Below, piece by piece: positions 34,480 to 41,531 of a stretch of 64,000 nt of DNA. Under the pieces are notes generated by a model. It saw nothing but the letters and a program-made list of their open reading frames with translations, was not told the origin of the DNA and did no database searches. Position numbers and translations under genes: made by a program. The DNA is from Myxococcales bacterium (GTDB taxonomy: Bacteria > Myxococcota_A > Polyangia > Nannocystales > Nannocystaceae). Each line of letters opens with the position of its first letter. Position 1 is the stretch's first letter. Where the stretch lies: assembly GCA_020633335.1 (NCBI GenBank), contig JACKDU010000004.1, forward strand, positions 1 through 64,000. Reading direction: 5' to 3'.

Positions 34480-35374
34480 AGTCGAAGCGCGGCTCGCGAC
34501 CCAGGAGATCGGGGAGCGCGACCCAGCCGGTCTTGCCGTCGTAGCAGACCAGCAGCGAGTCGTCGCCGAGGTGGGCGGCGACGTCCGGATCCTCGATGAG
34601 CTCGCTGAGCCGGAGGGCGCCGAAGATCTCGCCGCGATCGAGGAGGAACCAGCGCTTGCGGGTCCGCCGGTGGCGAGCGTGATCGCGGAGGCGATCGAGG
34701 GTGCGGAGGTAGGCGTCGATCTCGTCGGGATCCCAGACGCCGTTGCGGTTGCGATCCCAGTGGGTGAGGAGGCTGGCGCCCGTCCCCACCTCCTCGCGCC
34801 GTGCGGCCTCGGCCGCGACCGCGTCGCCGATCTCGGCGAGCTCGGCGGCCTCGCGGGTGAGCCCGTGGGCGAGGAGGCGCGCCCGCTCCTCGGCGAGCTT
34901 GCCGAGGAGGTGGGCCTCCCGCCACCGCGAGGGCATGAGGTCGAGGCGCGCGAGGATCCAGGGGGTGAAGAGGCCGGTGCCGGGGACCGGGAAGGCCGAG
35001 TTGGCGGCGGCGATGATCCCCGCCGGGAAGACCTTGACGAGATCGAAGAGCTGCGCGCGGATCGTGTCGCGCTCCTCCGGGCTGAGCCGCTCGCCGCGGA
35101 GGCGCCCGGCGAGGAGCGCCATCACCTCGCGGCTCTCCTGGAGCTCGCCGACGAAGTTCTCCCAGTGGCGCTCGGCGGCCGCCCGCGCCCGGCCGGCGAC
35201 CCGCGCGAGGAGCCCGGGCGGGCGCTCGAGCACCTCGATCTCGAGCTGGAGCTCGACGAGGACGCTGGCGTCGAAGCCGGCGTCGTCGAGCTCGCGGCGG
35301 AGCGCGGCGAGGCGCCCCCAGGCGGGGCCCCCGAGCTCGTCGCTCTGCTCGTCGTGGTCCTCGGCCACGGCCAC
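34478..35374 (-). CDS. LETM1-like protein with EF-hand-type loop
   Basis: The 298-residue product contains a LETM1-like region (about residues 70-160): SREVMALLAGRLRGERLSPEE, AQLFDLVKVFPAGIIAAAN and PVPGTGLFTPWIL, the pattern also seen in the mitochondrial LETM1 family. A loop DRNRNGVWDPDE (about 205-216) has the residues of a calcium-binding EF-hand. The C-terminal part ends with a GYF-like segment (LVCYDGKTGWVALPDLL). The usual start codon is a GTG at 35374, since the upstream frame is Arg-rich nonsense. The role may be in ion homeostasis or ribosome/membrane contact; this is uncertain. Confidence 0.65.
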   Translation of the reverse strand: MAVAEDHDEQSDELGGPAWGRLAALRRELDDAGFDASVLVELQLEIEVLERPPGLLARVAGRARAAAERHWENFVGELQESREVMALLAGRLRGERLSPEERDTIRAQLFDLVKVFPAGIIAAANSAFPVPGTGLFTPWILARLDLMPSRWREAHLLGKLAEERARLLAHGLTREAAELAEIGDAVAAEAARREEVGTGASLLTHWDRNRNGVWDPDEIDAYLRTLDRLRDHARHRRTRKRWFLLDRGEIFGALRLSELIEDPDVAAHLGDDSLLVCYDGKTGWVALPDLLGREPRFD

Positions 35375-35456
35375 GGAGCATAGCAAGGCCGGCGGCCGGC
35401 GGCGCGGGCATCGGCGGCGATTGACCCCCCAGAGGCGCCCCGGCATCCTCCGGTCG

Positions 35457-36146
35457 ATGTCGCCCGCCCCCTTCCGTCCGCGCCTCGAGGCCATGCTCGC
35501 CGCCCTCCGGGCCCACCCCGAGGTCGAGCTCCTCGACGTCCAGGTCCGACCGCCCGCGAGCGAGGCCGCGATCCGCGGGGCGGCCGCGTCGATCGACGCC
35601 AGCCTCCCGCCCGAGCTCGTCGCCTTCTACCGCGAGCACGACGGCGTCTTCGTCGAGTGGGGGCTCCGCGGGCAGAGCTACGCCGCGCCGACCGACCCCT
35701 TCGGCTGGCCGGACTACGGGCAGCCGCCGGGCTGCATCAACATCCTGCCGATCGCCGAGGTGATGTCGCCGGAGTGGGAGATCGAGAGCCACGTCAACGA
35801 GATCTCGAGCGAGCAGCAGGCGCTGATCTTCGGCGCGCCCCTCGATCCCCAGCCGCCGGTGCGCGCGGTCACGGTCGACAACTTCTCCAAGTACAACCAC
35901 GGCGATCTGATCCTCGGCCCCGATCCGGTGATGGTGGTCTCGACCGATCACGGCGCCGACATGGAGGCCTCCGACTGGCTCTCCTTCGGCGTCTACCTCG
36001 ACCTCACGCTGGCGATCTTCGCGACCAACCGCTACTACCAGGGGGTCGGGATCGGCTGGTCGCGGACGCCCCAGCGCGTCGACGCCTGGACCGCGAGGCC
36101 GAGCCTCGACGATCTGATCGCCCGGATCCGCGAGGACGAGGCCTGA
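35457..36146 (+). CDS. SMI1/KNR4 (SUKH)-like protein
   Basis: The 229-residue protein contains LPPELVAFYREHDGVFVEWG and the middle motif INILPIAEVMSPEWEIES, typical of SMI1/KNR4-fold proteins. These serve as immunity or regulatory proteins in bacteria and yeast. It ends with FATNRYYQGVGIGWSRTPQ. No toxin gene is adjacent, so an immunity role is not supported here. It is followed four bases later by the SRPBCC gene, suggesting co-expression. Confidence 0.65.
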   Translation: MSPAPFRPRLEAMLAALRAHPEVELLDVQVRPPASEAAIRGAAASIDASLPPELVAFYREHDGVFVEWGLRGQSYAAPTDPFGWPDYGQPPGCINILPIAEVMSPEWEIESHVNEISSEQQALIFGAPLDPQPPVRAVTVDNFSKYNHGDLILGPDPVMVVSTDHGADMEASDWLSFGVYLDLTLAIFATNRYYQGVGIGWSRTPQRVDAWTARPSLDDLIARIREDEA

Positions 36147-36150
36147 GCCG

Positions 36151-36597
36151 GTGCCCGCGGGCTCCTTCACCTGCGAGGTCCGGATCCGCGCGCGACCCGA
36201 GCGGCTCGCCGCGCTCCTCGGCGACCTCCGCACCTTGGCCGAGCTCCACCCGCTCATCGAGCGGGTCGACGAGGCCCCGCCGCCGCGGCCCGGCGTCCGC
36301 CGCTTCTGGATCACCGATCGCCTCCACCTCGGCCCCTTCCGCCCGCGGATCCGCTACCGCGCCGACGTGCTCGCGGTCAGCGACGCGGGGCTCCACGTCG
36401 AGGCCTACCAGCGGCCGGCGACCTACGTCACCAACCACACCACCCTGACCCCCGAGGGCGAGCTCACCCGCCTCCACGAGGCGATCACGATCCGCGCGCC
36501 GCGGCTGATCCTCGGCTACGCGCTCCGTCAGGCCGAGGCGGCCCACCGCGAGATGCTCGCCCGCCTCAAGGACCTCGTCGAGCGCGCGCCCGCCTGA
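36151..36597 (+). CDS. SRPBCC/START-like hydrophobic-ligand protein
   Basis: The 148-residue product has the length and strand pattern of polyketide-cyclase/START-like proteins: FTCEVRIRARPERLAALLGDLRTLAELHP at the start, a middle LHLGPFRPRIRYRADVLAVSDAGLHVEAYQ, and a C-terminal helix (REMLARLKDLVERA). Such proteins bind lipids or other hydrophobic ligands in a deep pocket. The GTG start at 36151 lies four bases after the SUKH-like stop. The ligand cannot be inferred. Confidence 0.6.
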   Translation: MPAGSFTCEVRIRARPERLAALLGDLRTLAELHPLIERVDEAPPPRPGVRRFWITDRLHLGPFRPRIRYRADVLAVSDAGLHVEAYQRPATYVTNHTTLTPEGELTRLHEAITIRAPRLILGYALRQAEAAHREMLARLKDLVERAPA

Positions 36598-36600
36598 TCG

Positions 36601-37941
36601 CTACTCGCGCACCAGGCGCGCGCCGGCGGGCCCGTCGGCGGGCGCGGGCGGAGCCGCGGCCGCGGCCTCGTAGCGGGCGTTGATCGCCGACCGCCACTCG
36701 AGCATCGCCGCGATCGCGTCGTCGGCGAAGCTCTGGTTGTCGCCTTCGCCGATGATGTTGACGGTCTCGTGGGGATCGGCGTCGACGTCGAAGACCTCGT
36801 TGGGCTTGCGGCCGAAGTGGTAGAGGGCCTTGAGGCTCCCCTCGCGCATCGCCAGCGTGTAGTCCTCCTGCCAGCTCGACGCGAAGATCCGGGTGTGGGC
36901 GGGGCCCAGGAGGTCACGGCCGGTGTAGGCGGCGTCGTCGATGCCGACGTCCAGGAGGCGGGCGACGGTCGGCAGGATGTCCGAGTTCTGGCGGATCCCG
37001 GTGATCCGGGTGCCCGCCTCGCCGAAGCCCGGGCCGCTGAGGACGAGCGGCACCCGCAGCCCCTCCTGGTAGGTCACGCGGTCGTGGCCCGAGACCCCGT
37101 GCTCGCCGAAGCCCTCGCCGTGATCGCCGACGACGATGAAGAGCGTGTCCTCGAGGAGCCCGCGGGCGGCGAGGCCGGCGTGGAGCTTGCCGATGAAGCG
37201 ATCGGTGTAGGCGAGGCAGTTGAGGTAGCGGTTGTAGACGTCGTTGTCGTCGAAGGGCTGGATCGGGAAGCCCGCGGGGACCCCGTAGTCGTGGTGCGGC
37301 GTCAGGGTGAGGACGCCGAGGAAGAAGGGCGCGTTCTGGCGATCGATCCAGTCGAGCGCCGGCCCGAGCATGATGTCGTCCTCGAAGCCGAAGTAGCTCG
37401 ACTCGTCGAAGCCCTCGGAGGGGAGGGTCTCCTTCGACGCGAACTCGGCGAAGCCCATGTTGGCGACGACCTCCGGCCGCGACTCCCAGCTCGCCCGCGC
37501 CGGCTGGATGAAGAAGGTGCCGTAGCCCTTCTGATCGAGGAGCTCGGCGAGGCAAGGGACCGGGATCCCGTGGGGCAGCGCCTCGTCGATCGGCTTGACG
37601 ATCTTCGGATCGATCCCGCAGAAGACCGGCATCAGCGCCTTCGAGGTGTGGGTGACGACCGCGTGGCTCTCCTCGACCATCACCCCCTGGGCCGCGAGAT
37701 CGACCAGGAAAGGGGTGGTCCCGAGGTCAGGGTCGTAGAGGGTCGTCGACCGGGCCCGCGCCGACTCGAAGACGACGATCACGACGTTGAGCCCGTCGAT
37801 CCCCCCGCTCTCGCTCGACGAGCCGGAGTCGCTCTCCCAGGAGGTGCCGCTGTCGTCGCCGTTGCACGCCGGGAGGGCCACGAGGGGGAACGTGAGCGCG
37901 AGCGCGGCCGCGCGCGCGCGGGGTCCCGTCAGGCGGAGCAT
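36601..37941 (-). CDS. Membrane sulfatase-like lipoprotein (phosphoglycerol-transferase type)
   Basis: The 446-residue protein has a lipobox LPAC (Cys26) followed by NGDDS and a short tether. An alkaline-phosphatase-fold domain follows with VVIVVFESARARS (metal Glu near 59), THTSKALMPVFCG (nucleophile Thr region), DYGVP and VGDHGEGFGEHG (metal-binding Asp/His). This resembles LTA synthase-type and phosphoglycerol-transferase sulfatases. The protein would act on a periplasmic or surface substrate. The ATG at 37941 is chosen because the signal peptide starts there; the frame is open to 37977. Confidence 0.75.
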   Translation of the reverse strand: MLRLTGPRARAAALALTFPLVALPACNGDDSGTSWESDSGSSSESGGIDGLNVVIVVFESARARSTTLYDPDLGTTPFLVDLAAQGVMVEESHAVVTHTSKALMPVFCGIDPKIVKPIDEALPHGIPVPCLAELLDQKGYGTFFIQPARASWESRPEVVANMGFAEFASKETLPSEGFDESSYFGFEDDIMLGPALDWIDRQNAPFFLGVLTLTPHHDYGVPAGFPIQPFDDNDVYNRYLNCLAYTDRFIGKLHAGLAARGLLEDTLFIVVGDHGEGFGEHGVSGHDRVTYQEGLRVPLVLSGPGFGEAGTRITGIRQNSDILPTVARLLDVGIDDAAYTGRDLLGPAHTRIFASSWQEDYTLAMREGSLKALYHFGRKPNEVFDVDADPHETVNIIGEGDNQSFADDAIAAMLEWRSAINARYEAAAAAPPAPADGPAGARLVRE

Positions 37942-38277
37942 CACGAGCAGGGTAGCCCCCCGAGGTAGCCCGCGCACGACGAGAGCGCGCGCAAGGAGGA
38001 CGCGCTCGACGGCTCGCGCGCGCCTGCGCGGAGGTCCTCCAACGGCGCCTACGCCACCCCGCGCCGAACGATACTTCTATCTACGAGATATATCCATATT
38101 GATAAATCGCATATAGCGCCACCCTGGCGCCGCCCCTGGAGGGCTCGCCGTCACATGATCTAACATGATGAAATCAGTAGATTTTTTTGATTTGGCGAGG
38201 CCCCGACGTCGCGCTGGCCCGCTCCCTGCTTTCTAGGGGGCCATCGGCCGCCCCGGCGGCATGCAAGGAGAAGCGTC
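37942..38277 (+). promoter_or_regulatory. AT-rich upstream region of the Ro60 gene
   Basis: This 336-base gap is the most AT-rich stretch of the window (38064-38200). It holds GATATATCC, TTGATAAATC, CATATAG and a repeat ACATGATCTAACATGAT near 38152-38168, followed by a T-run (38179-38185). It should contain the promoter of the Ro60 gene, which starts at 38278, but I cannot fix the -35 and -10 boxes. No gene is seen here. Confidence 0.4.
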
Positions 38278-39831
38278 ATGGCCAACAAGAACCTCTTTCG
38301 TTCGACCGCCCGCGTCCCCGCGACCGACACCCGCAACGAGGCCGGCGGCGTCGCCTACTCCCTCGAGGCCAAGCACGCGCTCGCCCAGTACGCGGCGACC
38401 GGCTGCCTGAACAGCACCTACTACGCCGGCGCGGCCGAGCAGCTCGAGAAGGTCCTCGACCTCTGCGCGAAGATCGACCCGACCTTCATCGCCAAGACCG
38501 CGGTCTACGCCCGCGAGCGCGGCCTCATGAAGGACATGCCCGCCCTCCTGGTCGCCCACCTCGCGGCCCGCGACGGCGAGCTCTGCGAGCGGGTCTTCGG
38601 CCGGGTGATCGACAACGGCAAGCTCCTCCGCAACTTCGTCCAGATCGTCCGCTCCGGCGCGACCGGTCGGCGCTCGCTGGGTACCCGCCCGAAGCGGCTG
38701 GTCCAGCGCTGGATCGACAAGCGGAGCGACGACGCGGTCTTCGCCGCGAGCGTCGGCAACGACCCCTCGCTCGCCGACATCATCAAGATGGTCCACCCCA
38801 AGCCCGCCACCGCCGAGCGCCGCGCGCTCCTCGGCTATCTCCTCGGCCGCCCCTACGACGTCGCCGCCCTGCCGGCGATCGTCCGGAGCTACGAGGACTA
38901 CAAGGCGGGCCGCTCCAAGGAGGTCCCCAATGTCCACTTCCAGATGCTGACCAGCCTCCCGCTCGACGCGGCGGCCTGGCGCTCGATCGCCCAGAACGCC
39001 GGCTGGCAGATGACCCGGATGAACCTCAACACCTTCGCTCGCCACGGCGTCTTCGAGGATCGCGCGCTCACCCGCACGATCGCGGCGCGCCTCCGGCACC
39101 CGAAGGCGATCCAGAAGGCCCGGGTCTTCCCCTACCAGCTCATGGTCGCCTACACCCAGGTGGACGCGGCCGTGCCGGCGGAGGTCAAGGAGGCCCTCCA
39201 GGAGGCGATGGAGGTGGCGCTCGCCAACGTCCCCGAGATCGCGGGTCAGGTCTACGTCCTCCCGGACGTCTCCGGCTCGATGCATAGCCCGGCCACCGGC
39301 CACCGCAAGGGCTCGACCTCGGTCGTCCGCTGCATCGACGTCGCCGCGCTGATCGGCGCGGCCTTCCTCCGCCAGAACCCGCGCGCCGAGGTGATCCCCT
39401 TCTCGGATCACGTGGTCAAGGCGAGCCTCAACCGCCGCGACTCGGTGATGACCAACGCCCAGCGCCTGGCCTCGCTGCCCTCGGGCGGCACCAAGTGCTC
39501 GGCGCCGCTCGCCGAGCTCAACCGGCGCAAGGCGACGGGTGACCTGGTGATCTTCGTCTCCGACAACGAGTCGTGGATCGACGGCAACCGGATGCGCTGG
39601 CAGGGCACCGCGGTGATGGACGAGTGGGAGAAGTACAAGGCGCGGAATCGCCGGGCCAAGCTCGTCTGCATCGACATCCAGCCCTACGCGACCACGCAGG
39701 CGCCGGAGCGCGCGGACATCCTCAACATCGGCGGCTTCTCGGACGCCGTCTTCGACCTGATCGCGGCCTTCGCGCAGGATCAACTCCACCCGGAGCACTG
39801 GGTGGGCATCATCGACGGGATCACGCTATGA
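38278..39831 (+). CDS. rsr: Ro60 (TROVE domain) RNA-binding ring protein
   Basis: The 517-residue protein matches bacterial Ro60/Rsr in length and layout. An N-terminal HEAT-repeat TROVE ring (about residues 1-310) carries the family start TRNEAGGVAYSLEAKHALAQYA and the string YARERGLMKDMPALL. A von Willebrand A-like domain follows, with the MIDAS DVSGSM near 330, the Thr in GGTKCSAPL and the Asp in VIFVSDNESW. Ro60 binds single-stranded RNA ends through its central hole and Y RNA on its outer face, and it scans misfolded RNAs. The gene is directly followed by six Y-RNA-like elements, strongly supporting a functional pairing. A ribosome-binding site AAGGAGAAG precedes the ATG. Confidence 0.95.
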   Translation: MANKNLFRSTARVPATDTRNEAGGVAYSLEAKHALAQYAATGCLNSTYYAGAAEQLEKVLDLCAKIDPTFIAKTAVYARERGLMKDMPALLVAHLAARDGELCERVFGRVIDNGKLLRNFVQIVRSGATGRRSLGTRPKRLVQRWIDKRSDDAVFAASVGNDPSLADIIKMVHPKPATAERRALLGYLLGRPYDVAALPAIVRSYEDYKAGRSKEVPNVHFQMLTSLPLDAAAWRSIAQNAGWQMTRMNLNTFARHGVFEDRALTRTIAARLRHPKAIQKARVFPYQLMVAYTQVDAAVPAEVKEALQEAMEVALANVPEIAGQVYVLPDVSGSMHSPATGHRKGSTSVVRCIDVAALIGAAFLRQNPRAEVIPFSDHVVKASLNRRDSVMTNAQRLASLPSGGTKCSAPLAELNRRKATGDLVIFVSDNESWIDGNRMRWQGTAVMDEWEKYKARNRRAKLVCIDIQPYATTQAPERADILNIGGFSDAVFDLIAAFAQDQLHPEHWVGIIDGITL

Positions 39832-39836
39832 TCCCC

Positions 39837-39864
39837 GGCGGCCGCGCCCGCGGGCGCGGCCGCC
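39837..39864 (+). repeat. 28-base perfect palindrome after the Ro60 gene
   Basis: The 28 bases read as a perfect GC-only palindrome (GGCGGCCGCGCCC then its complement) starting five bases after the Ro60 stop and 13 bases before the first Y-like element. It can form a very stable hairpin that may separate Ro60 mRNA from the RNA array by stabilising the mRNA end or by processing. No T-run follows, so it is not a classical terminator. Confidence 0.6.
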
Positions 39865-39877
39865 ACCCACGATCTCT

Positions 39878-40009
39878 GGCTGCGAATGCCTGTGGGACTA
39901 CATCTTGGGGGCGCGAGACTCCTGGTTCGACTCCAGGTCGCCCGACTCGGGCGGTGGTGAAATCGGTAAACACGCGCGCTTTGTGTCTCACAACAACCTC
40001 GTCGCAGCC
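39878..40009 (+). ncRNA. Y-RNA-like element A with permuted tRNA-like module
   Basis: The outer stem is GGCTGCG (39878-39884) with CGCAGCC (40003-40009). Conserved GAATGC then leads to the inner stem TGTGGGAC (39891-39898) with GTCTCACA (39985-39992), eight pairs, and the conserved CTCGTCG lies on the return strand. Inside is a tRNA-like T-arm (CCTGG-TTCGACT-CCAGG, 39921-39937). It is followed by an acceptor-like stem CGCCCG/CGGGCG closed by the loop ACT, then a Leu-type D-arm (GTGGTGAAATCGGTAAACAC). The tRNA halves are in reverse order and there is no anticodon. Confidence 0.8.
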
Positions 40010-40059
40010 GCCTTTCTCCCGGTCCCGGATGGGGCCACCAATTCCAAACCAACGACCTT

Positions 40060-40128
40060 TCGGACGCGAATGCTGGCGGGAGTACATCTTCCAAATGTCC
40101 CCCTCTCGTCGTCTCTCGTCGCCTCCGA
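40060..40128 (+). ncRNA. Y-RNA-like element B, minimal hairpin
   Basis: The outer stem TCGGA-C-GCG pairs with CGC-C-TCCGA (40060-40068 with 40120-40128; one C-C mismatch). GAATGC follows, and the inner stem GGCGGGAG (40075-40082) pairs with CTCTCGTC (40103-40110). A further small helix ACAT/ATGT closes a short loop, and the return strand carries CTCGTCG. At 69 bases it lacks the tRNA-like module and consists of the Ro-binding-type stem only. Confidence 0.7.
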
Positions 40129-40137
40129 GCCCTCTTC

Positions 40138-40199
40138 GGCCCCGAATGCAGGTGGGAGTACATCTGGTTTTGCTCTCTCACTGTCTCCTCGTCGGAGCC
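40138..40199 (+). ncRNA. Y-RNA-like element C, minimal hairpin
   Basis: The outer stem GGC-C-CCGA pairs with TCGG-A-GCC (40138-40145 with 40192-40199). Conserved GAATGC leads to the inner stem GGTGGGAG (40151-40158) with CTCTCACT (40175-40182), eight pairs including one that changes from G-U to U-A relative to element B. CTCGTCG lies on the return strand. Like element B it is a bare 62-base hairpin. Confidence 0.7.
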
Positions 40200-40220
40200 A
40201 CCTTCTGATCCGCCGACTCT

Positions 40221-40351
40221 GGGCGCGAATGCTGGCAGGACTACATACGTAAACCCCTCTTCCCGGTTCGACTCCGGGGCGCTCCGGCAGGGGCGTTGGT
40301 GAAAGCGGTATCACGTGGGGATGGACGTCTTGTCGACTCCTCGTCGCGCTC
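40221..40351 (+). ncRNA. Y-RNA-like element D with permuted tRNA-like module
   Basis: The outer stem is GGGCGCG (40221-40227) with CGCGCTC (40345-40351). After GAATGC the inner stem GGCAGGAC (40234-40241) pairs with GTCTTGTC (40327-40334), and CTCGTCG is on the return strand. The enclosed module has the T-arm CCCGG-TTCGACT-CCGGG (40262-40278), a seven-pair acceptor-like stem GCGCTCC/GGGGCGT closed by GGCA, and a Leu-type D-arm (GTGAAAGCGGTATCAC). Its D-arm type groups it with element A. Confidence 0.8.
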
Positions 40352-40381
40352 TCCTTTGACCGGCGACGATCCATGATCTTC

Positions 40382-40515
40382 GACCGTGAATGCAGGTAGG
40401 ACTACATCACTCTTAATGACGGGGTTCCCGGTTCGAGTCCGGGGCGCTCCAATCACGGGGCGCTAGCTCAATCGGTAGAGCACGGAAAGTCGTCTTGCCG
40501 CCCCTCGTCGTGGTC
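40382..40515 (+). ncRNA. Y-RNA-like element E with permuted tRNA-like module
   Basis: The outer stem is GACCGTG (40382-40388) with CGTGGTC (40509-40515). GAATGC is followed by the inner stem GGTAGGAC (40395-40402) with GTCTTGCC (40492-40499), and CTCGTCG is conserved. The module has the T-arm CCCGG-TTCGAGT-CCGGG (40427-40443), a seven-pair acceptor-like stem GCGCTCC/GGGGCGC joined by AATCAC, then TA and the D-arm GCTC-AATCGGTA-GAGC (40466-40481), a textbook tRNA D-arm. CTTTCTTTTTC right after the outer stem could be its terminator. Confidence 0.85.
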
Positions 40516-40528
40516 ACCTTTCTTTTTC
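40516..40528 (+). terminator. T-rich tract after Y-like element E
   Basis: The sequence ACCTTTCTTTTTC directly follows the base of the element E stem, so the whole folded RNA plus T-run can act as an intrinsic terminator. Other elements have weaker T-rich tails (CCTTTCT after A, CCTTTG after D). Confidence 0.5.
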
Positions 40529-40562
40529 ACCTCAGCGCGGACCTCCGCCCGCGCGCCAAGAC

Positions 40563-40699
40563 TTTTGATTGCGAATGCTGGTGGGACTACATCGCTGAAA
40601 TCGACGGGGTTCCCGGTTCGAGTCCGGGGCGCTCCAATCACGGGGCGCTAGCTCAATGGGTAGAGCACGCTGTCTCGCCGCCTCTCGTCGCAATCAAAA
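40563..40699 (+). ncRNA. Y-RNA-like element F with permuted tRNA-like module
   Basis: The outer stem is 11 perfect pairs, TTTTGATTGCG (40563-40573) with CGCAATCAAAA (40689-40699). GAATGC is followed by the inner stem GGTGGGAC (40580-40587) with GTCTCGCC (40672-40679). The return strand again carries CTCGTCG. The module is nearly identical to element E over about 60 bases: T-arm 40612-40628, acceptor-like stem GCGCTCC/GGGGCGC, D-arm GCTC-AATGGGTA-GAGC (40651-40666). It ends two bases before the stop codon of the convergent GST-like gene. Confidence 0.85.
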
Positions 40700-40700
40700 C

Positions 40701-41435
40701 CTATTTCGCCGCTGGCGCCGGCCCGGCGAGCCAGCGCCGCTCGAAGCGCTCGCAGTACGCCACCAGGTTCGGGTGGGCGGCCGCCGCCCGCTGCAGCGGC
40801 CCGTCGAAGGGCGGCCGCAGGAGCGCCACCAGGAAGGCGTAGAGGGTCGCGTCGACGACCGCCGGCCGCCCGAGGGGGTGCTCCTCGTCGCCGAGGAGCG
40901 CCGCCACGGCCGCGAGGTCCCGCTCCGCGCGGGCGACGATCGCCGCCTCGCCCATCCGCCCGAAGCCCTGGCCGAAGAGCGCCTTGCGGACGCCGCGGCG
41001 GGCGATCGGCGGCACCAGCCAGGGGAGCGGGCCCGGCAGGTAGCCGAAGTAGGCGACCCGCGTCCGCGCCCAGTGGGCCGGCGGCACCCAGCGATCCCAG
41101 GCGATCGCCCAGTAGAGGTGATCCTCGAGGAGGCGGGTGATCGCGGTCGCCAGGCCGCGCGCCCGCGGGTCGAGGCCGGCGTCGAGGTCGACCCCGCGCT
41201 CGGCCGCCAGGGTCTCGATGATCACGCCGGAGTCCGCGATGAGGCGCCCGTCCGCGAGCTCGACGTAGGGGATCTTGCGGGTCGGCGAGCGCGGCAGGCC
41301 CTGGATCACCCGCGCCTCGTAGGCGAGCCCGGCCATCCGCAGCCAGGCCTCGACCTTGATGCAGAAGGGGCTGGTGCTCGGCATGCCCCAGCAGGGCGGC
41401 GATTGCCAGAGGATGATCGGCGCGGTCTCGGCCAT
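40701..41435 (-). CDS. GST-like protein of the metaxin/Faxc type
   Basis: The 244-residue product begins with an N-terminal thioredoxin-like part (ILWQSPPCWGMPSTSPFCIKVEAWLRMAGL), IPYVELADG and ADSGVIIETL, then a helical GST-C domain ending VAYCERFERRW. The pattern STSPFCIKVE-type and the long C-terminal domain resemble the failed-axon-connections/metaxin-type GST branch, common in bacteria with unclear substrates. The ATG at 41435 was chosen from the start of the thioredoxin-like strand. The gene is convergent with the RNA array. Confidence 0.75.
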   Translation of the reverse strand: MAETAPIILWQSPPCWGMPSTSPFCIKVEAWLRMAGLAYEARVIQGLPRSPTRKIPYVELADGRLIADSGVIIETLAAERGVDLDAGLDPRARGLATAITRLLEDHLYWAIAWDRWVPPAHWARTRVAYFGYLPGPLPWLVPPIARRGVRKALFGQGFGRMGEAAIVARAERDLAAVAALLGDEEHPLGRPAVVDATLYAFLVALLRPPFDGPLQRAAAAHPNLVAYCERFERRWLAGPAPAAK

Positions 41436-41531
41436 CGCCGGCGACGCTAGCACGAGGCGCGCTCGACCGAGCGTGCGCGCTGCCGCGGGCGGATTTGACC
41501 GCGCCCGCGCGGCCTGCCACCCTGGGCCCGC

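Noticed and set aside
35457..36146. SUKH-like protein as immunity protein of a toxin system.
   Set aside because: No polymorphic toxin, Rhs or related gene is adjacent; the neighbour is an SRPBCC protein.
40457..40636. The 5' half in element E (GGGGCGC ... GAGCAC) and the 3' half in element F (GGTTCGAGTC ... GCGCTCC) could be read as one tRNA gene with an insert of more than 100 bases in the anticodon arm.
   Set aside because: The insert has no anticodon loop, intron boundaries or CCA. The alternative pairing (T-arm before D-arm within one element) is supported by perfect outer stems and covariation in all elements, including the last one, whose strands pair over 11 bases.
39850..40700. A CRISPR-like array, because a motif GAATGC(T/A)GG recurs with irregular spacing.
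   Set aside because: Spacing varies from about 75 to 180 bases, the repeats are not identical, there are no Cas genes, and the repeats pair with a second conserved motif as RNA.
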